The position numbers and the translations under genes are program-made. DNA of 28,685 nucleotides from Fragilaria radians (Eukaryota; Bacillariophyta; Fragilariophyceae; Fragilariales; Fragilariaceae), in assembly GCA_900642245.1 (NCBI GenBank), contig CAAAJI010000620.1:1-28685 (forward strand), given 5' to 3'. Below the pieces are notes generated by a model, which worked only from the letters and a program-made list of their open reading frames with translations, made no database searches and had not been told where the DNA came from. Positions 1-8,338 of this stretch are shown here, in pieces (the first letter of the stretch is position 1; each line of letters begins with the position of its first letter).

Positions 1-37
1 CCGAAGGTCGCGGGTTCGATTCCTGCATCCGGCACCA
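1..37 (+). tRNA. tRNA, 3' part only
   Basis: The window opens inside a tRNA gene. A T-arm is visible: a 5-bp stem (10-14 with 22-26, one G-T pair) closes the loop TTCGATT at 15-21. The acceptor strand ATCCGGC follows at 27-33, then the discriminator A and an encoded CCA at 35-37. The acceptor strand implies a 5' end of GCCGGAT. The anticodon lies outside the window, so identity is unproven. The 3' half resembles proteobacterial tRNA-Thr, which is only a guess. Confidence 0.9.
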
Positions 38-142
38 GCAATCACCCCCCGGCTTCGGGAACGGCACCGGCCCCGCATGCGTTCGAATTCGACTTGATGT
101 GCATTATCTAATGGCCGGCGCTGCCCCCGTTGAAGGCATCGA

Positions 143-961
143 ATGGAAATAAACGCTATCAGGCGAAACATGCGGGCGCGTTCGGCGGCGCTGCTGATGT
201 CCCTCGAGGGACGTCTCGAGCGCATCATGCAGGCGTGGCTGCTGGGCGCGGGCCTGGCGTGCGCGGTGCGGATCGCAACCAGCCCTGCCAATGGCTCGGT
301 CGGGATCGAGAGCCTGCTTCCCTATCTGTTGCTGATCATCGCGCCTTTCGGCTCGATGGTGCTTGCGTTGCGCTGGTTCGCAGACGCCGACCACATGCAG
401 CAGCCCGCGCTACGCCTCGCGATCGTCGGGCGCTGGCGCTCGGTGCCTTCCGCGGAGGCTCGTCACCATCCGCTCTACGGCACGACGGGTATCATGGTCT
501 CCTTGCTGATCGGCATGTTGCTCAACGTGCCCGTGCGCGCAGCCGAATATCTCGCGGTCATGCCGGCGCTTTCGGGCTCCGTCCCTTCCTGGCTTTCGAT
601 GCTGCACATCCTGATGACGGTGGACGTCGTCCTGCTATCAAGTCTCTACACCATCGCCTTCGTCGCTGCGCTTCGGCGAGTGCCCCTGTTTCCGCGCCTG
701 CTTGTGACCGTGTGGATGGTAGACATCCTGATGCAGGTTGCGATCGCCGGGTTCATGGGCGCCGGTGGCGGATTGCCGCCCTCAATCGCCGTCAGCTTAC
801 ACCAGCTGCTCGACGGAAATGTCACCAAAGTACTGATCATCGTGGCCCTGTGGCTGCCTTATCTGCTGCTGTCGCGCCGGGTGAACGTGACGTACCGGCG
901 GCGGGTTCGGCTTGAATTGCCCGGGCGTCTTGCGCACAAGGTCCCGCCATCGCCGAATTAG
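143..961 (+). CDS. DUF2569-like multi-pass membrane protein
   Basis: A 272-residue integral membrane protein with about six hydrophobic segments (roughly residues 26-45, 58-80, 114-133, 152-178, 183-207 and 227-247). The C-terminal end has the pattern W-L-P-Y-x3-S-R-R-V-x-V-T, which recalls the end of DUF2569 proteins, a family of unknown function. The protein is longer at the N-terminus than typical DUF2569 members, so the assignment is tentative. The ATG at 143 was chosen because GAAGG stands 6 bases upstream; an in-frame ATG at 173 is the alternative. It lies about 105 bases after the tRNA and 33 bases before the next gene on the same strand. No catalytic motif is visible and no function is assigned. 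Confidence 0.7.
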   Translation: MEINAIRRNMRARSAALLMSLEGRLERIMQAWLLGAGLACAVRIATSPANGSVGIESLLPYLLLIIAPFGSMVLALRWFADADHMQQPALRLAIVGRWRSVPSAEARHHPLYGTTGIMVSLLIGMLLNVPVRAAEYLAVMPALSGSVPSWLSMLHILMTVDVVLLSSLYTIAFVAALRRVPLFPRLLVTVWMVDILMQVAIAGFMGAGGGLPPSIAVSLHQLLDGNVTKVLIIVALWLPYLLLSRRVNVTYRRRVRLELPGRLAHKVPPSPN

Positions 962-994
962 AGAGCAGCCGCGTTCGAGAGGGAAGACTGATTC

Positions 995-2746
995 ATGGGC
1001 CCCTCAGAACAAAGTGAAGCCGGGGCGGCAGATGAAAGCGCCGAAGAAAAAAATCCCTTCGCGCAAGCGTTGTTCTTCATCGGCACGTGGCAGTTCACAA
1101 TTGCCGCAGGCATGTGGGTCGGGACCACCGGACAATCCATTACCGATCGGTTTTTTCGGGACCAGGATGCACCCGTCCTGGTTTTCAGCTCAGGCGTATT
1201 GCTCGCGACGTACATTTGGCGCGATCGCCTGCTTCGTTCTCCGGTCGTCCGCGTCCCTACTTTCGCCCCGGCCGCGCTAATTCTGTTTCCATTGGTCGCC
1301 GCTGTGCTCGGGGCCTACTTCCTGTTTGGCAGCTACGCCCTCTCCCGCGACGAACTCCTCGCGAATTTCGACGCCGACGTCTTTCGCACGGGCATGCTCA
1401 TGGCACCTCTGCCGGTCGAATGGCGGTCGTTCGCAACTGCGATGATGCCGCTTTTCATGCAGCCTGTCCCAGGGGACGTCGCCTGGATCTCAGGTTATTT
1501 GCCGGGAAACGCAGCGCTGCGGGCAGCGACGGACCTGCTCATCGGCAAATCGTGGACCAACCCCATTCTTGCTGGCGTCGCCGTCCTGGCCATCTACCGG
1601 ATTTCGCGCCGGCTCTGGCCGGATTCGCCTGGCCGCTGCCTCATACCGCCGCTATTGCTGGCGACGTCTCCCCAGCTCTTGATGATGGCGATGACCCCGT
1701 AGCCATGACGGCCCATCTGGCGTTCAACCTGCTGTGGCTCTGGTGTTTCTTGAGAGACGACTGGCGCGGAGATATTGGCGCTCTCGCGGCAGGTTTCGTG
1801 GCGACGGGCCTCCACCAGATCGTATTTCACCCGATTTTCGTGGCGCCCTTTATTGCCGAGTTGCTGCTTGCTCGCCGGTGGCGGCGGGCCGGCTTTTTTA
1901 TCCTCGGCTACGGACTGATCGGGCTTTTTTGGACCTCCTACAAATATTTGGCCACGGCGGCAGCGATCTCCGGCGGAGTGGTACCCCACTGTGGTTCAGG
2001 CAGTCCCCCAACTGGCCGGGCAAGCGAGCAGCCTGCTGTCATCGTGGAACGCGTCGAGCCCGCTTTTCATCATGTATAATTTGCTCCGCTTCGCAGCCTG
2101 GCAGCACCTTTTGCTGCTTCCGCTCATTGTGTTTTCCTGGCCGGTCATCAGACGGTCCGAAGGGATCGCGCGCCCACTTGCGGCAGGCTTCACGCTGATG
2201 CTCGTCGTCTTGCTGCTCCTGCTCCCTTGGCAGGGCCACGGCTGGGGCTATCGTTACCTGCACGGCTTCCTAGGGAGCTTCTGCCTGCTCGCCGGCTACG
2301 GATGGGCACAATTCGGAGGCCACCTGGATCAGGCGCGGCGCAATGCGGCCCTCGTGCTGACGACCGGTGTTGGGCTGCTGGTCTTATGGCCGTTCCAGAT
2401 GGTCGCCGCGCACCGTTTCGTCGAACCGTACCGCAAAGCTCAGTCGCAAATCAGTCAGTCGAGAGCGCAGGTCGTTATCGTCGATGCGACCGGCACATTG
2501 TCGGGCCAGGACCTGGTGCGAAACCGGCCCGATCTTTCAAACACACCAAGGGTGATGGACATGTGGCAGCTGAGTTCGGCGCAGATCCATCATCTCTGCA
2601 AGCATTACACCGTCGCGCTGTTCGACCGCAGGCATGCCGCGCAGGCTGGAATTCCGCCGCATGACGCCGGCGATTTGTCCGGTAACCGGCGAGAGCTGGA
2701 AAGACTGCGTTGCGCCAATGAGGAGTTGATCGCCAAGCTCCCGTAA
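995..2746 (+). pseudogene. GT-C type membrane glycosyltransferase, broken by two compensating indels
   Basis: Three open stretches in frames 2, 1 and 2 together encode one multi-pass membrane protein of about 583 residues. The first stretch ends at the TAG at 1700-1702. Reading continues in the next frame from 1702 with residues AMTAHLAFNLLWLW and many hydrophobic segments. Near 1985-1990 the frame returns, with VVQAVPQLAGQA onward to the TAA ending at 2746. One missing base at about 1701 (CCG TA-G CC, probably CCG TAT GCC, giving MTPYAMT) and one extra C in the CCCC run at 1984-1987 explain both shifts. The sequence resembles sphingomonad polytopic proteins related to family 39 transferases, which move sugars from polyprenyl phosphate in the inner membrane. 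The acidic segment after the first hydrophobic cluster (SRDELLANFDAD) fits the usual GT-C first loop. It is either a real pseudogene or two sequencing errors. The start ATG at 995 follows GAGGGA. Confidence 0.75.
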
Positions 2747-2762
2747 ATTCGAGGTGAGGTCC

Positions 2763-3710
2763 TCACAACGCTCCCGAGATTTTCGACCGGACCCGCGGAA
2801 TAAGTCGCTCCCAAATTCGTGAGTCCCTCAGATAGCGCCGCATACCCCGCGGCCCGAGCGACAAGACTTGCGCAGCGGCACTGGCGAGCCCAGTGAGGCT
2901 GCCCGCGGAGGCGGCGGCCAGCGACACGTTGACGTTGATTGACGCACGAGCGGTCCGTTCGACGCGTCGCCGCACGGTCGCCGGAATGCGATCGAGATGA
3001 CGGCCCAGGACTTTGTCCATTTGAGATCTAAACTCGTGCCGGTCGCGGCTGCCGGTGACCGTCAGCGAGCTATCATGGACCCGGAAAGCAGTCGTGAGTT
3101 GATCGTGGTACATTACGGGTCCGGCCGCCGCGAGTTTGAGCCACAGGTCCCAATCCGGCGTGTACCAAAGCTCGTCGTCCATGCCGCCGCACGCCAGCCA
3201 GGTGTCGCGCCGGAAAACAGGAGCGGGGACCGACACGAAATTCTGCACAAGCAGTCGTTCGATGAGGTGCTCGGCGGGCAGAATAACATCGGGATCAAGC
3301 GGGCAGCGCCATTGCCCGATCTGCTTGCCGCGACGGTCGACGATCAGGGTCGGGGCGAGATGCAACACACACTCGGGCGCGTGCTTAAGCCAGTGCTTAA
3401 CCGCCTCAACCCGTCCTGGCCGCCACAAATCATCTTGGTGAAGGATGCAACAATGCGCGGCCGTTGCCAGCTCGACTCCCAAGTTGGTCTTGGTCTGCCA
3501 CGGAGTGACGTCCGGGCGCTGCTCGAGCCGGATCGGCAGCAAATCCGCATAGCGCCGCACGATGGCCGATGTTTCGCCAGTCGGACTGCTGTCGATCGCG
3601 ATGATCTCTATGTCTTCCATCAGCTCGCCGGCCAGCGAATCGAGCGTTGCCGCTATCCACTGCGCGCCCTCGTGGATCGGCATCACGACGCTCATGAACG
3701 GCTTGGTCAC
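2763..3710 (-). CDS. Family 2 glycosyltransferase
   Basis: A 315-residue cytoplasmic GT-A fold transferase. The N-terminus has the family-2 opening SVVMPIHEGAQWIAATLDSL, followed by IIAIDSSPTGET for nucleotide binding. The metal-binding acidic motif is HQDD at residues 91-94, followed by LWRPGR. Residues 208-215 (YTPDWDLW) match the acceptor/catalytic region seen in many polysaccharide GT2 enzymes. The C-terminal 80 residues look like a helical tail without clear membrane spans. It should add one sugar to a lipid-linked glycan; donor and acceptor cannot be told. The start is GTG at 3710, with no convincing Shine-Dalgarno; ATG at 3695 is possible. It lies 49 bases downstream of the next glycosyltransferase gene on the same strand and probably forms an operon with it. 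Confidence 0.85.
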   Translation of the reverse strand: MTKPFMSVVMPIHEGAQWIAATLDSLAGELMEDIEIIAIDSSPTGETSAIVRRYADLLPIRLEQRPDVTPWQTKTNLGVELATAAHCCILHQDDLWRPGRVEAVKHWLKHAPECVLHLAPTLIVDRRGKQIGQWRCPLDPDVILPAEHLIERLLVQNFVSVPAPVFRRDTWLACGGMDDELWYTPDWDLWLKLAAAGPVMYHDQLTTAFRVHDSSLTVTGSRDRHEFRSQMDKVLGRHLDRIPATVRRRVERTARASINVNVSLAAASAGSLTGLASAAAQVLSLGPRGMRRYLRDSRIWERLIPRVRSKISGAL

Positions 3711-3759
3711 AGGGTCCGCTTATTTCCGGATTGCGCTTAGGAACCCGCGAATCTGCCGA

Positions 3760-4998
3760 TCAGAAAGCATGCGTGTCGCTCAAATTATCCAGCAGCAGCT
3801 TCAAGACGAAGCCGGACAGGACCAACAGCAAGCCCGCGACGCATGCCGTCGTGATGACGAACGTCAGATGAACCGTTTGCTCCATGGCGCCGCCGACAAA
3901 CAGCCAGCGGAACGCCAGCAGGAACTCGCCCACCATTCCAACCAGGGTCAGCAACCCGCCGAGTGAAACCAGCCATTCCAGCGGGCGACCGCGTTTCAGC
4001 CAAGGCACGATCCGCCCCTGGTGATCCGGATGATAAATCGCGATTGCGACCTTGGCGAGCGTGCCCAGGAGGATGGCGGAGATGCCGATCAGCGTCGCCA
4101 TCGCCGAGACGGCGACGAAATGGATGCCGAAATATTGTCCGCCGATCGTCACCGGACCGCGGGCGAGCACGGCCAGTCCCAATACGCCCGCAATCAGCAG
4201 TGCAAACCCCGGGATCAGGTATAACCGGTCGGGAGCGTGGGCGATGATCAGTCTAAGGTGCCGCCAGCCATCGCGGAACGACCGTAAATGCGGCGGGCGG
4301 CCGCGCTTGTCGGGATAGAGCTTGATCGGAACCTCACGGATCTGGAGGCCGGCGCGATGCGCATTGATCACCATTTCCGAAGCGAATTCCATGCCCGGAG
4401 ACCTGGCTCCGATCTTCTGGAAAGCTTCGCGCGTGAAACCGCGCATGCCGCAGTGGAAGTCACGGACCGGTGATCGATGAAGCCACCGGGCAACCGCCGA
4501 CAACACGGGATTGCCGAGGTAACGGTGGATCGCCGGCATTGCCCCGGCCTCGATGCCACCGGCGAACCGGTTGCCCATGACCAGGTCGGCGCCGCCCTCC
4601 AGCTCGTCGATGAAGTCGTCGATCTCGCTCCAGTCGTATGAATCGTCGGCGTCGGCCATGATCAGATATTTGCCCCCCGCGGCCTGGGCCGCCGCGGTGA
4701 TTGCGGCGCCATAGCCGCGCACCGCCTGGTGGACGACGCGGGCGCCGAGAGCTTCGGCAATCGCGATCGAGCCGTCGGTCGAGCCGTTGTCGCCGACCAC
4801 GACCTCGCCCTTGATTCCGCGCCGGGCGAAGGCATCGAGGGCTTTTTGAATGCATCCGCCAAGCGTCCGCTCTTCGTTGAGGCACGGAATGATCGCCGAA
4901 ACCAGGGGCGCGTCGGCGTTGGCGGGCGCGCGCAGGTCAGCGGTCGCATGCGCCATGCGCGCGGCTTCGGCCGTTGCTTGCGATCTGGCAGCCATCAT
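3760..4998 (-). CDS. Membrane-anchored GT2 transferase, dolichyl-phosphate mannosyltransferase-like
   Basis: A 412-residue protein with an N-terminal GT-A domain and about four C-terminal membrane segments. The GT-A domain shows AIIPCLNEERTL, VVGDNGSTDGS and the metal site MADADDSYDW (D116-x-D118-D119). This layout matches polyprenyl-phosphate sugar synthases (DPM1/GtrB-like) that load a sugar onto undecaprenyl phosphate. Such a product could feed the GT-C enzymes nearby (the broken gene at 995 and the GT87 at 13226). The frame stays open to 5148, but the start is placed at 4998 because GGCGGGGGAC lies directly upstream of the tandem ATGATG (4998 and 4995). A small perfect hairpin (GCCGC-ACGA-GCGGC, 5006-5019) sits just before that Shine-Dalgarno. 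Confidence 0.85.
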   Translation of the reverse strand: MMAARSQATAEAARMAHATADLRAPANADAPLVSAIIPCLNEERTLGGCIQKALDAFARRGIKGEVVVGDNGSTDGSIAIAEALGARVVHQAVRGYGAAITAAAQAAGGKYLIMADADDSYDWSEIDDFIDELEGGADLVMGNRFAGGIEAGAMPAIHRYLGNPVLSAVARWLHRSPVRDFHCGMRGFTREAFQKIGARSPGMEFASEMVINAHRAGLQIREVPIKLYPDKRGRPPHLRSFRDGWRHLRLIIAHAPDRLYLIPGFALLIAGVLGLAVLARGPVTIGGQYFGIHFVAVSAMATLIGISAILLGTLAKVAIAIYHPDHQGRIVPWLKRGRPLEWLVSLGGLLTLVGMVGEFLLAFRWLFVGGAMEQTVHLTFVITTACVAGLLLVLSGFVLKLLLDNLSDTHAF

Positions 4999-5166
4999 GT
5001 CCCCCGCCGCTCGTGCGGCCGTAAAACGCGGGCAGGTCACGCTCGGAAGAGCCAGTTCTGCTGCCCGCGAGGTCGAATAGCAAGAGTTTAGCAGGGACCT
5101 GGCCGGCGGCGTGCCGCTATGGGACGAGGTCGGCCGAACAATTCTCACAGGCTGGAAGAACGCCCA

Positions 5167-5182
5167 TTGATTCTGATATCAA
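5167..5182. promoter_or_regulatory. Small inverted repeat in divergent promoter region
   Basis: TTGAT-N6-ATCAA lies between the divergently transcribed genes starting at 4998 (minus) and 5261 (plus). This spacing fits a dimeric regulator site, but a 5-base half site can easily arise by chance. No clear -35/-10 pair could be fixed in the 262-base gap. Confidence 0.2.
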
Positions 5183-5260
5183 CCGGCGGAGGTGGCCCGT
5201 GTACCGAAATAGTGCCAACCTAAGCGCACTGCGCCTGTTTCTGCGCTGACGGAGCACGCC

Positions 5261-6373
5261 TTGACCGATCCGATCTACGTCACGCGACCCTATTTGCCGA
5301 GCTTGGCCGAATTCATGCCTCTGCTCGAGGAGATCTGGGCGAGCCGGATCCTGACCAATCACGGCCCTTTTCATCAGCGCTTCGAGCAAAAGCTTATCGC
5401 CGCTCTCGAAGCGGAACATGTGTCGCTGGTTACCAATGGAATGCTCGCTCTTGGCGCCGCAATCGATGCAGCCGGTATCGAGGGCGAGGTCATCACCACA
5501 CCTTATTCATTCGTCGCGACGACCCACGCAGTCGCGATGGGCCGGTTGAGCCCGGTGTTCGTCGACATTCGCCCCGATGACCTCAATATCGACGCGTCGC
5601 GGATCGAGGCGGCAATAACGCCCCGCACCAGCGCGATCGTCGGTGTCCATGTCTATGGAAACCCATGCGAAGTCGACCCGATCAGCGACATTGCCGCACG
5701 CCACGGCCTCAAGGTAATTTACGACGCGGCCCATGCCTTCGGCGTTCGCTACCGCGGACGCACCCTCACCTCGTTCGGGGATTTCTCAACCTTGAGCTTT
5801 CACGCGACCAAGGCGTTCAACACGTTCGAGGGCGGCGCGGTGATATCATCCACCGCCGCCGACAAGCAGCGCATTCACAGACTGACCAATTTCGGCATTG
5901 CCGACGAAGTGACGATCCCGGCCGTCGGCTCCAACGCCAAGATGAGTGAGTTCAATGCCGCGCTCGGCTTGCTCCAGCTCGATCATTTCGATCAGGTTCG
6001 CTCCGACCGCTCCCGTGTCGATGGCCGATACCGCGAGCTTCTCGCCGGGCTGGAGGGCATCGATTGCCTCGCGATCCCGCCCGGCGTCGAACCGAATTTC
6101 TCTTATTTCCCGATCATGATTCGGCCTGATTTTCGCGTCAGCCGCGACGAGCTCTATGAAGAGCTGAAAGCGCAGAACATCTATTCGCGCCGCTATTTCT
6201 ATCCCTTGCTTTCAAGCCTGCCAATGTACCGCGACCTGCAGTCCGCGGCCGCCGCGAACCTGCCCGTGGCAACTGCGGCGGCCGAGCAGATTCTGTGCTT
6301 GCCGATGTATGGCGATCTAGAGGAAGCACACCAAGACCAGATTGTTGCGGCAATTAAGGTGCCAAAGCGGTGA
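5261..6373 (+). CDS. DegT/DnrJ/EryC1/StrS-type sugar aminotransferase
   Basis: A 370-residue PLP enzyme of the DegT family, full length. These enzymes transfer an amino group from glutamate to a nucleotide-linked keto-sugar. The PLP site is clear: YDAAHAFG (D155, H158) and SFHATKAFNTFEGG with the Schiff-base lysine K184. The opening 'YVTRPYLPSLAEFMPLLEEIW' and 'LTNHGPFHQRFE' fit the substrate side of the family. Start is TTG at 5261, supported by GGAG 6 bases upstream. It is the first gene of a plus-strand operon and overlaps the next gene by 4 bases (GTGA). It implies that the glycan contains an amino-deoxy sugar, for example a 3- or 4-amino sugar; the exact position is unknown. No matching dehydratase gene is in the window. 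Confidence 0.92.
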   Translation: MTDPIYVTRPYLPSLAEFMPLLEEIWASRILTNHGPFHQRFEQKLIAALEAEHVSLVTNGMLALGAAIDAAGIEGEVITTPYSFVATTHAVAMGRLSPVFVDIRPDDLNIDASRIEAAITPRTSAIVGVHVYGNPCEVDPISDIAARHGLKVIYDAAHAFGVRYRGRTLTSFGDFSTLSFHATKAFNTFEGGAVISSTAADKQRIHRLTNFGIADEVTIPAVGSNAKMSEFNAALGLLQLDHFDQVRSDRSRVDGRYRELLAGLEGIDCLAIPPGVEPNFSYFPIMIRPDFRVSRDELYEELKAQNIYSRRYFYPLLSSLPMYRDLQSAAAANLPVATAAAEQILCLPMYGDLEEAHQDQIVAAIKVPKR

Positions 6374-7653
6374 CGAAATCTAATGTTCTCGTATTCCCGT
6401 GCGGGTCGGAGGTGGGCTCCGAAATTCACCGGTCTGTCCGATATTCCACGCATTTTACATTGTTCGGGGCATCCTCTGTGGATGATCATGGCCGTTTTAT
6501 ATATGAGCGGTACACCCCCGGAGTCCCGTTCACGGACGACAGGCAATTTGCATACGAGATAAACCGCGTCGTGCGGGAAAACGACATAGCCCTAATCATG
6601 CCCGCCCACGACAGCGCGCTGCTCGCGTTGGCCGAGTTGGATGCCAAGGGCCAACTTCAATGCAAGTCAGTGACGTCACCTCTCCTAACTTGTGCTGTCA
6701 CGCGATCAAAGCGCGCAACGTACGAGAAATTCTGTGACTTCGTCCCAACACCGCAGATTTATCAGGACGTCGGGGCGGCCCAATTTCCTGCTTTCTTGAA
6801 GCCGGACATCGGTCAGGGTTCCCGAGGTGCCATTCGTGTGGACGGGGCGAACGAAGCGGCGATACAGCTCAAACGAGATCCCACCTTGGTACTACTCGAA
6901 TATCTTCCAGGCCGTGAGTTTACGATTGATTGTTTTACCGACCGCAGACGACAATTGCTTTATTGCGAAGGCCGCACGCGTGCGCGCATCTCGTCAGGAA
7001 TCAGCGTTCGGTCCGAGAGATTTCAGGACAATCGCTTCAGGACGTTGGCGGAGAGGATCAACGATACAATTGAATTGCGCGGCGCTTGGTTCTTCCAATT
7101 GAAAGAACGCGAAAGCGGCGAGCTCGTTCTGATGGAGATAGCGCCAAGAGTTGCGGGCACGATGGGGCTAAGTCGAGCCTACGGAGTCAATCTTCCGCTT
7201 ATGACCCTATTCGATGCGCTCGATATTCCCGTTTCGATCGTCGAGAATGATTACAATTTAGTCGTCGATCGAGCTCTGCAAAGCAGATTTGATCACAAGA
7301 TAGCTTACGAGAGGGTCTACCTCGATTTCGATGATACCGTGGTATTTGAGGGCGGTTTCAACCCACTTGTGATGGCCTTCGTGTACCAGTGCCGAAACAA
7401 AGAAATTCCAATAACGTTAATTACTCGGCATGCCGCGGACTTAAACGAAACTTTGCGCGGCATGAAGCTGGAAGGCTTATTTGATGAGCTCGTGTGGCTT
7501 AAAAATGGCGAGGCCAAGTCGGACTTTATCAAAATAGAGCGATCCATTTTAATCGACGACTCTTGGTTAGAGCGCCGAAATGTCCATAACGTGTGTCGCA
7601 TCCCTGTGTTCGATACTCACATGATTGAAGTACTTCTAGAAAGCGTGCGATGA
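6370..7653 (+). CDS. ATP-grasp ligase fused to a HAD-like phosphatase domain
   Basis: A 427-residue two-domain protein. Residues 1-300 look like a carbamoyl-phosphate-synthase-type ATP-grasp: FLKPDIGQGSRGAIRV (143-157) for ATP binding, VLLEYLPGREFTIDC (174-188), and LVLMEIAPRVAGTMGLS (252-268) as metal-binding end. Residues 312-427 carry the HAD motifs DFDDT (D319, D321, T323), LITRH (T352), K383 and ILIDDSWLER (D396/D397). ATP-grasp enzymes form amide or peptide bonds through an acyl phosphate, while HAD domains remove or transfer phosphate. Similar fused proteins occur in capsule and O-antigen regions, from memory. GTG start overlaps the aminotransferase stop by 4 bases, and its stop overlaps the next ATG by 4. 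Base composition is lower than in the neighbours (25 G/C in the 60 bases from 7501). Together with the aminotransferase it might acylate or aminoacylate an amino sugar; this is inference. Confidence 0.85.
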   Translation: MTKSNVLVFPCGSEVGSEIHRSVRYSTHFTLFGASSVDDHGRFIYERYTPGVPFTDDRQFAYEINRVVRENDIALIMPAHDSALLALAELDAKGQLQCKSVTSPLLTCAVTRSKRATYEKFCDFVPTPQIYQDVGAAQFPAFLKPDIGQGSRGAIRVDGANEAAIQLKRDPTLVLLEYLPGREFTIDCFTDRRRQLLYCEGRTRARISSGISVRSERFQDNRFRTLAERINDTIELRGAWFFQLKERESGELVLMEIAPRVAGTMGLSRAYGVNLPLMTLFDALDIPVSIVENDYNLVVDRALQSRFDHKIAYERVYLDFDDTVVFEGGFNPLVMAFVYQCRNKEIPITLITRHAADLNETLRGMKLEGLFDELVWLKNGEAKSDFIKIERSILIDDSWLERRNVHNVCRIPVFDTHMIEVLLESVR

Positions 7654-8204
7654 CAGCCGACGTCGGGAAAACCGTTTCCGCGATGGACCAGGCGAAAATC
7701 GTGGAGATACGTGCGAACGTTCGCACATTTATGGAAAAGTGCGGAGAGCGTTATGACAGACAAGAAAATATATTGCTTGATGTGGCGCCGCAAGTTCACG
7801 CTGGCGCAGCTCCATACTTTCCGAAATCGATGGTAGAGACGCTGGACATCGATCCAGCTTCTGGCGCCACTTACATCGCCGATCTTTGCGCAACAAATGA
7901 AGAGGTGCCGTCAAATTGGTTCGATTGCATTGCGTGTACCGAGGTGTTGGAGCACACTCTTCAACCATTTTCCGCAGTTGCCGAGATTTACCGTCTTCTT
8001 AAGCCATCGGGCGTTGTCTTCGTTACCACCCCATTCAATTTCCGCATCCACGGCCCCCTGCCCGACTGTTGGCGCTTTACCGAGCACGGTTTGAGGGCGT
8101 TATTCTCCAGTTTCGAACTCGTTGAACTAACAGCCCTCGAAGATGAGGAAAGATTCCTGATGCCAACGCAGTATACGCTGATTGCGCGTAAGCCCCTTTC
8201 CTGA
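7650..8204 (+). CDS. Short SAM-dependent methyltransferase (class I, type 11-like)
   Basis: A 184-residue protein with the later half of a class I methyltransferase. Visible parts are VETLDIDP (acidic end of strand 2), WFDCIACTEVLEHTLQP (motif around strand 4), AEIYRLLKPSGVVFVTTPF (strand 5) and CWRFTEHGLRALFSSFELVEL. The first motif is degenerate (ILLDVAPQ instead of a glycine-rich loop), so SAM binding may be atypical. ATG at 7650 overlaps the ATP-grasp stop (ATGA), a sign of translational coupling. It shares the AT-rich composition of that gene and ends 134 bases before the flippase. It would modify a sugar or substituent made by the preceding enzymes. The substrate is unknown. Confidence 0.82.
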   Translation: MTADVGKTVSAMDQAKIVEIRANVRTFMEKCGERYDRQENILLDVAPQVHAGAAPYFPKSMVETLDIDPASGATYIADLCATNEEVPSNWFDCIACTEVLEHTLQPFSAVAEIYRLLKPSGVVFVTTPFNFRIHGPLPDCWRFTEHGLRALFSSFELVELTALEDEERFLMPTQYTLIARKPLS

Positions 8205-8338
8205 ACAGAACGACTATCATTTCGCGAACTAGGTGACGTCCGGGGACGCCGAGGCTTGACGCAATTGGTGGCGTGGCCAAGGTGTGGCCTAGCCGTGGGA
8301 ATGCTTCACCAGGATACGGCAGGCCGGCGGGGCGGTAG

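Noticed and set aside
83..92. Palindrome TCGAATTCGA downstream of the tRNA
   Set aside because: A single 10-base palindrome without spacing, repeats or promoter context is not enough for a regulatory call.
1..142. tRNA 3' end as an integration site for a genomic island
   Set aside because: No integrase, no transposase and no second copy of the tRNA end was seen in the window.
2754..2766. Palindrome GTGAGG-T-CCTCAC between convergent genes
   Set aside because: The stem is short, the loop would be too tight and no T-run follows on either strand, so it is not a convincing terminator.
2997..3740. 247-codon open frame on the plus strand
   Set aside because: It is the shadow of the GT2 gene at 2763-3710, which has the full family-2 motifs.
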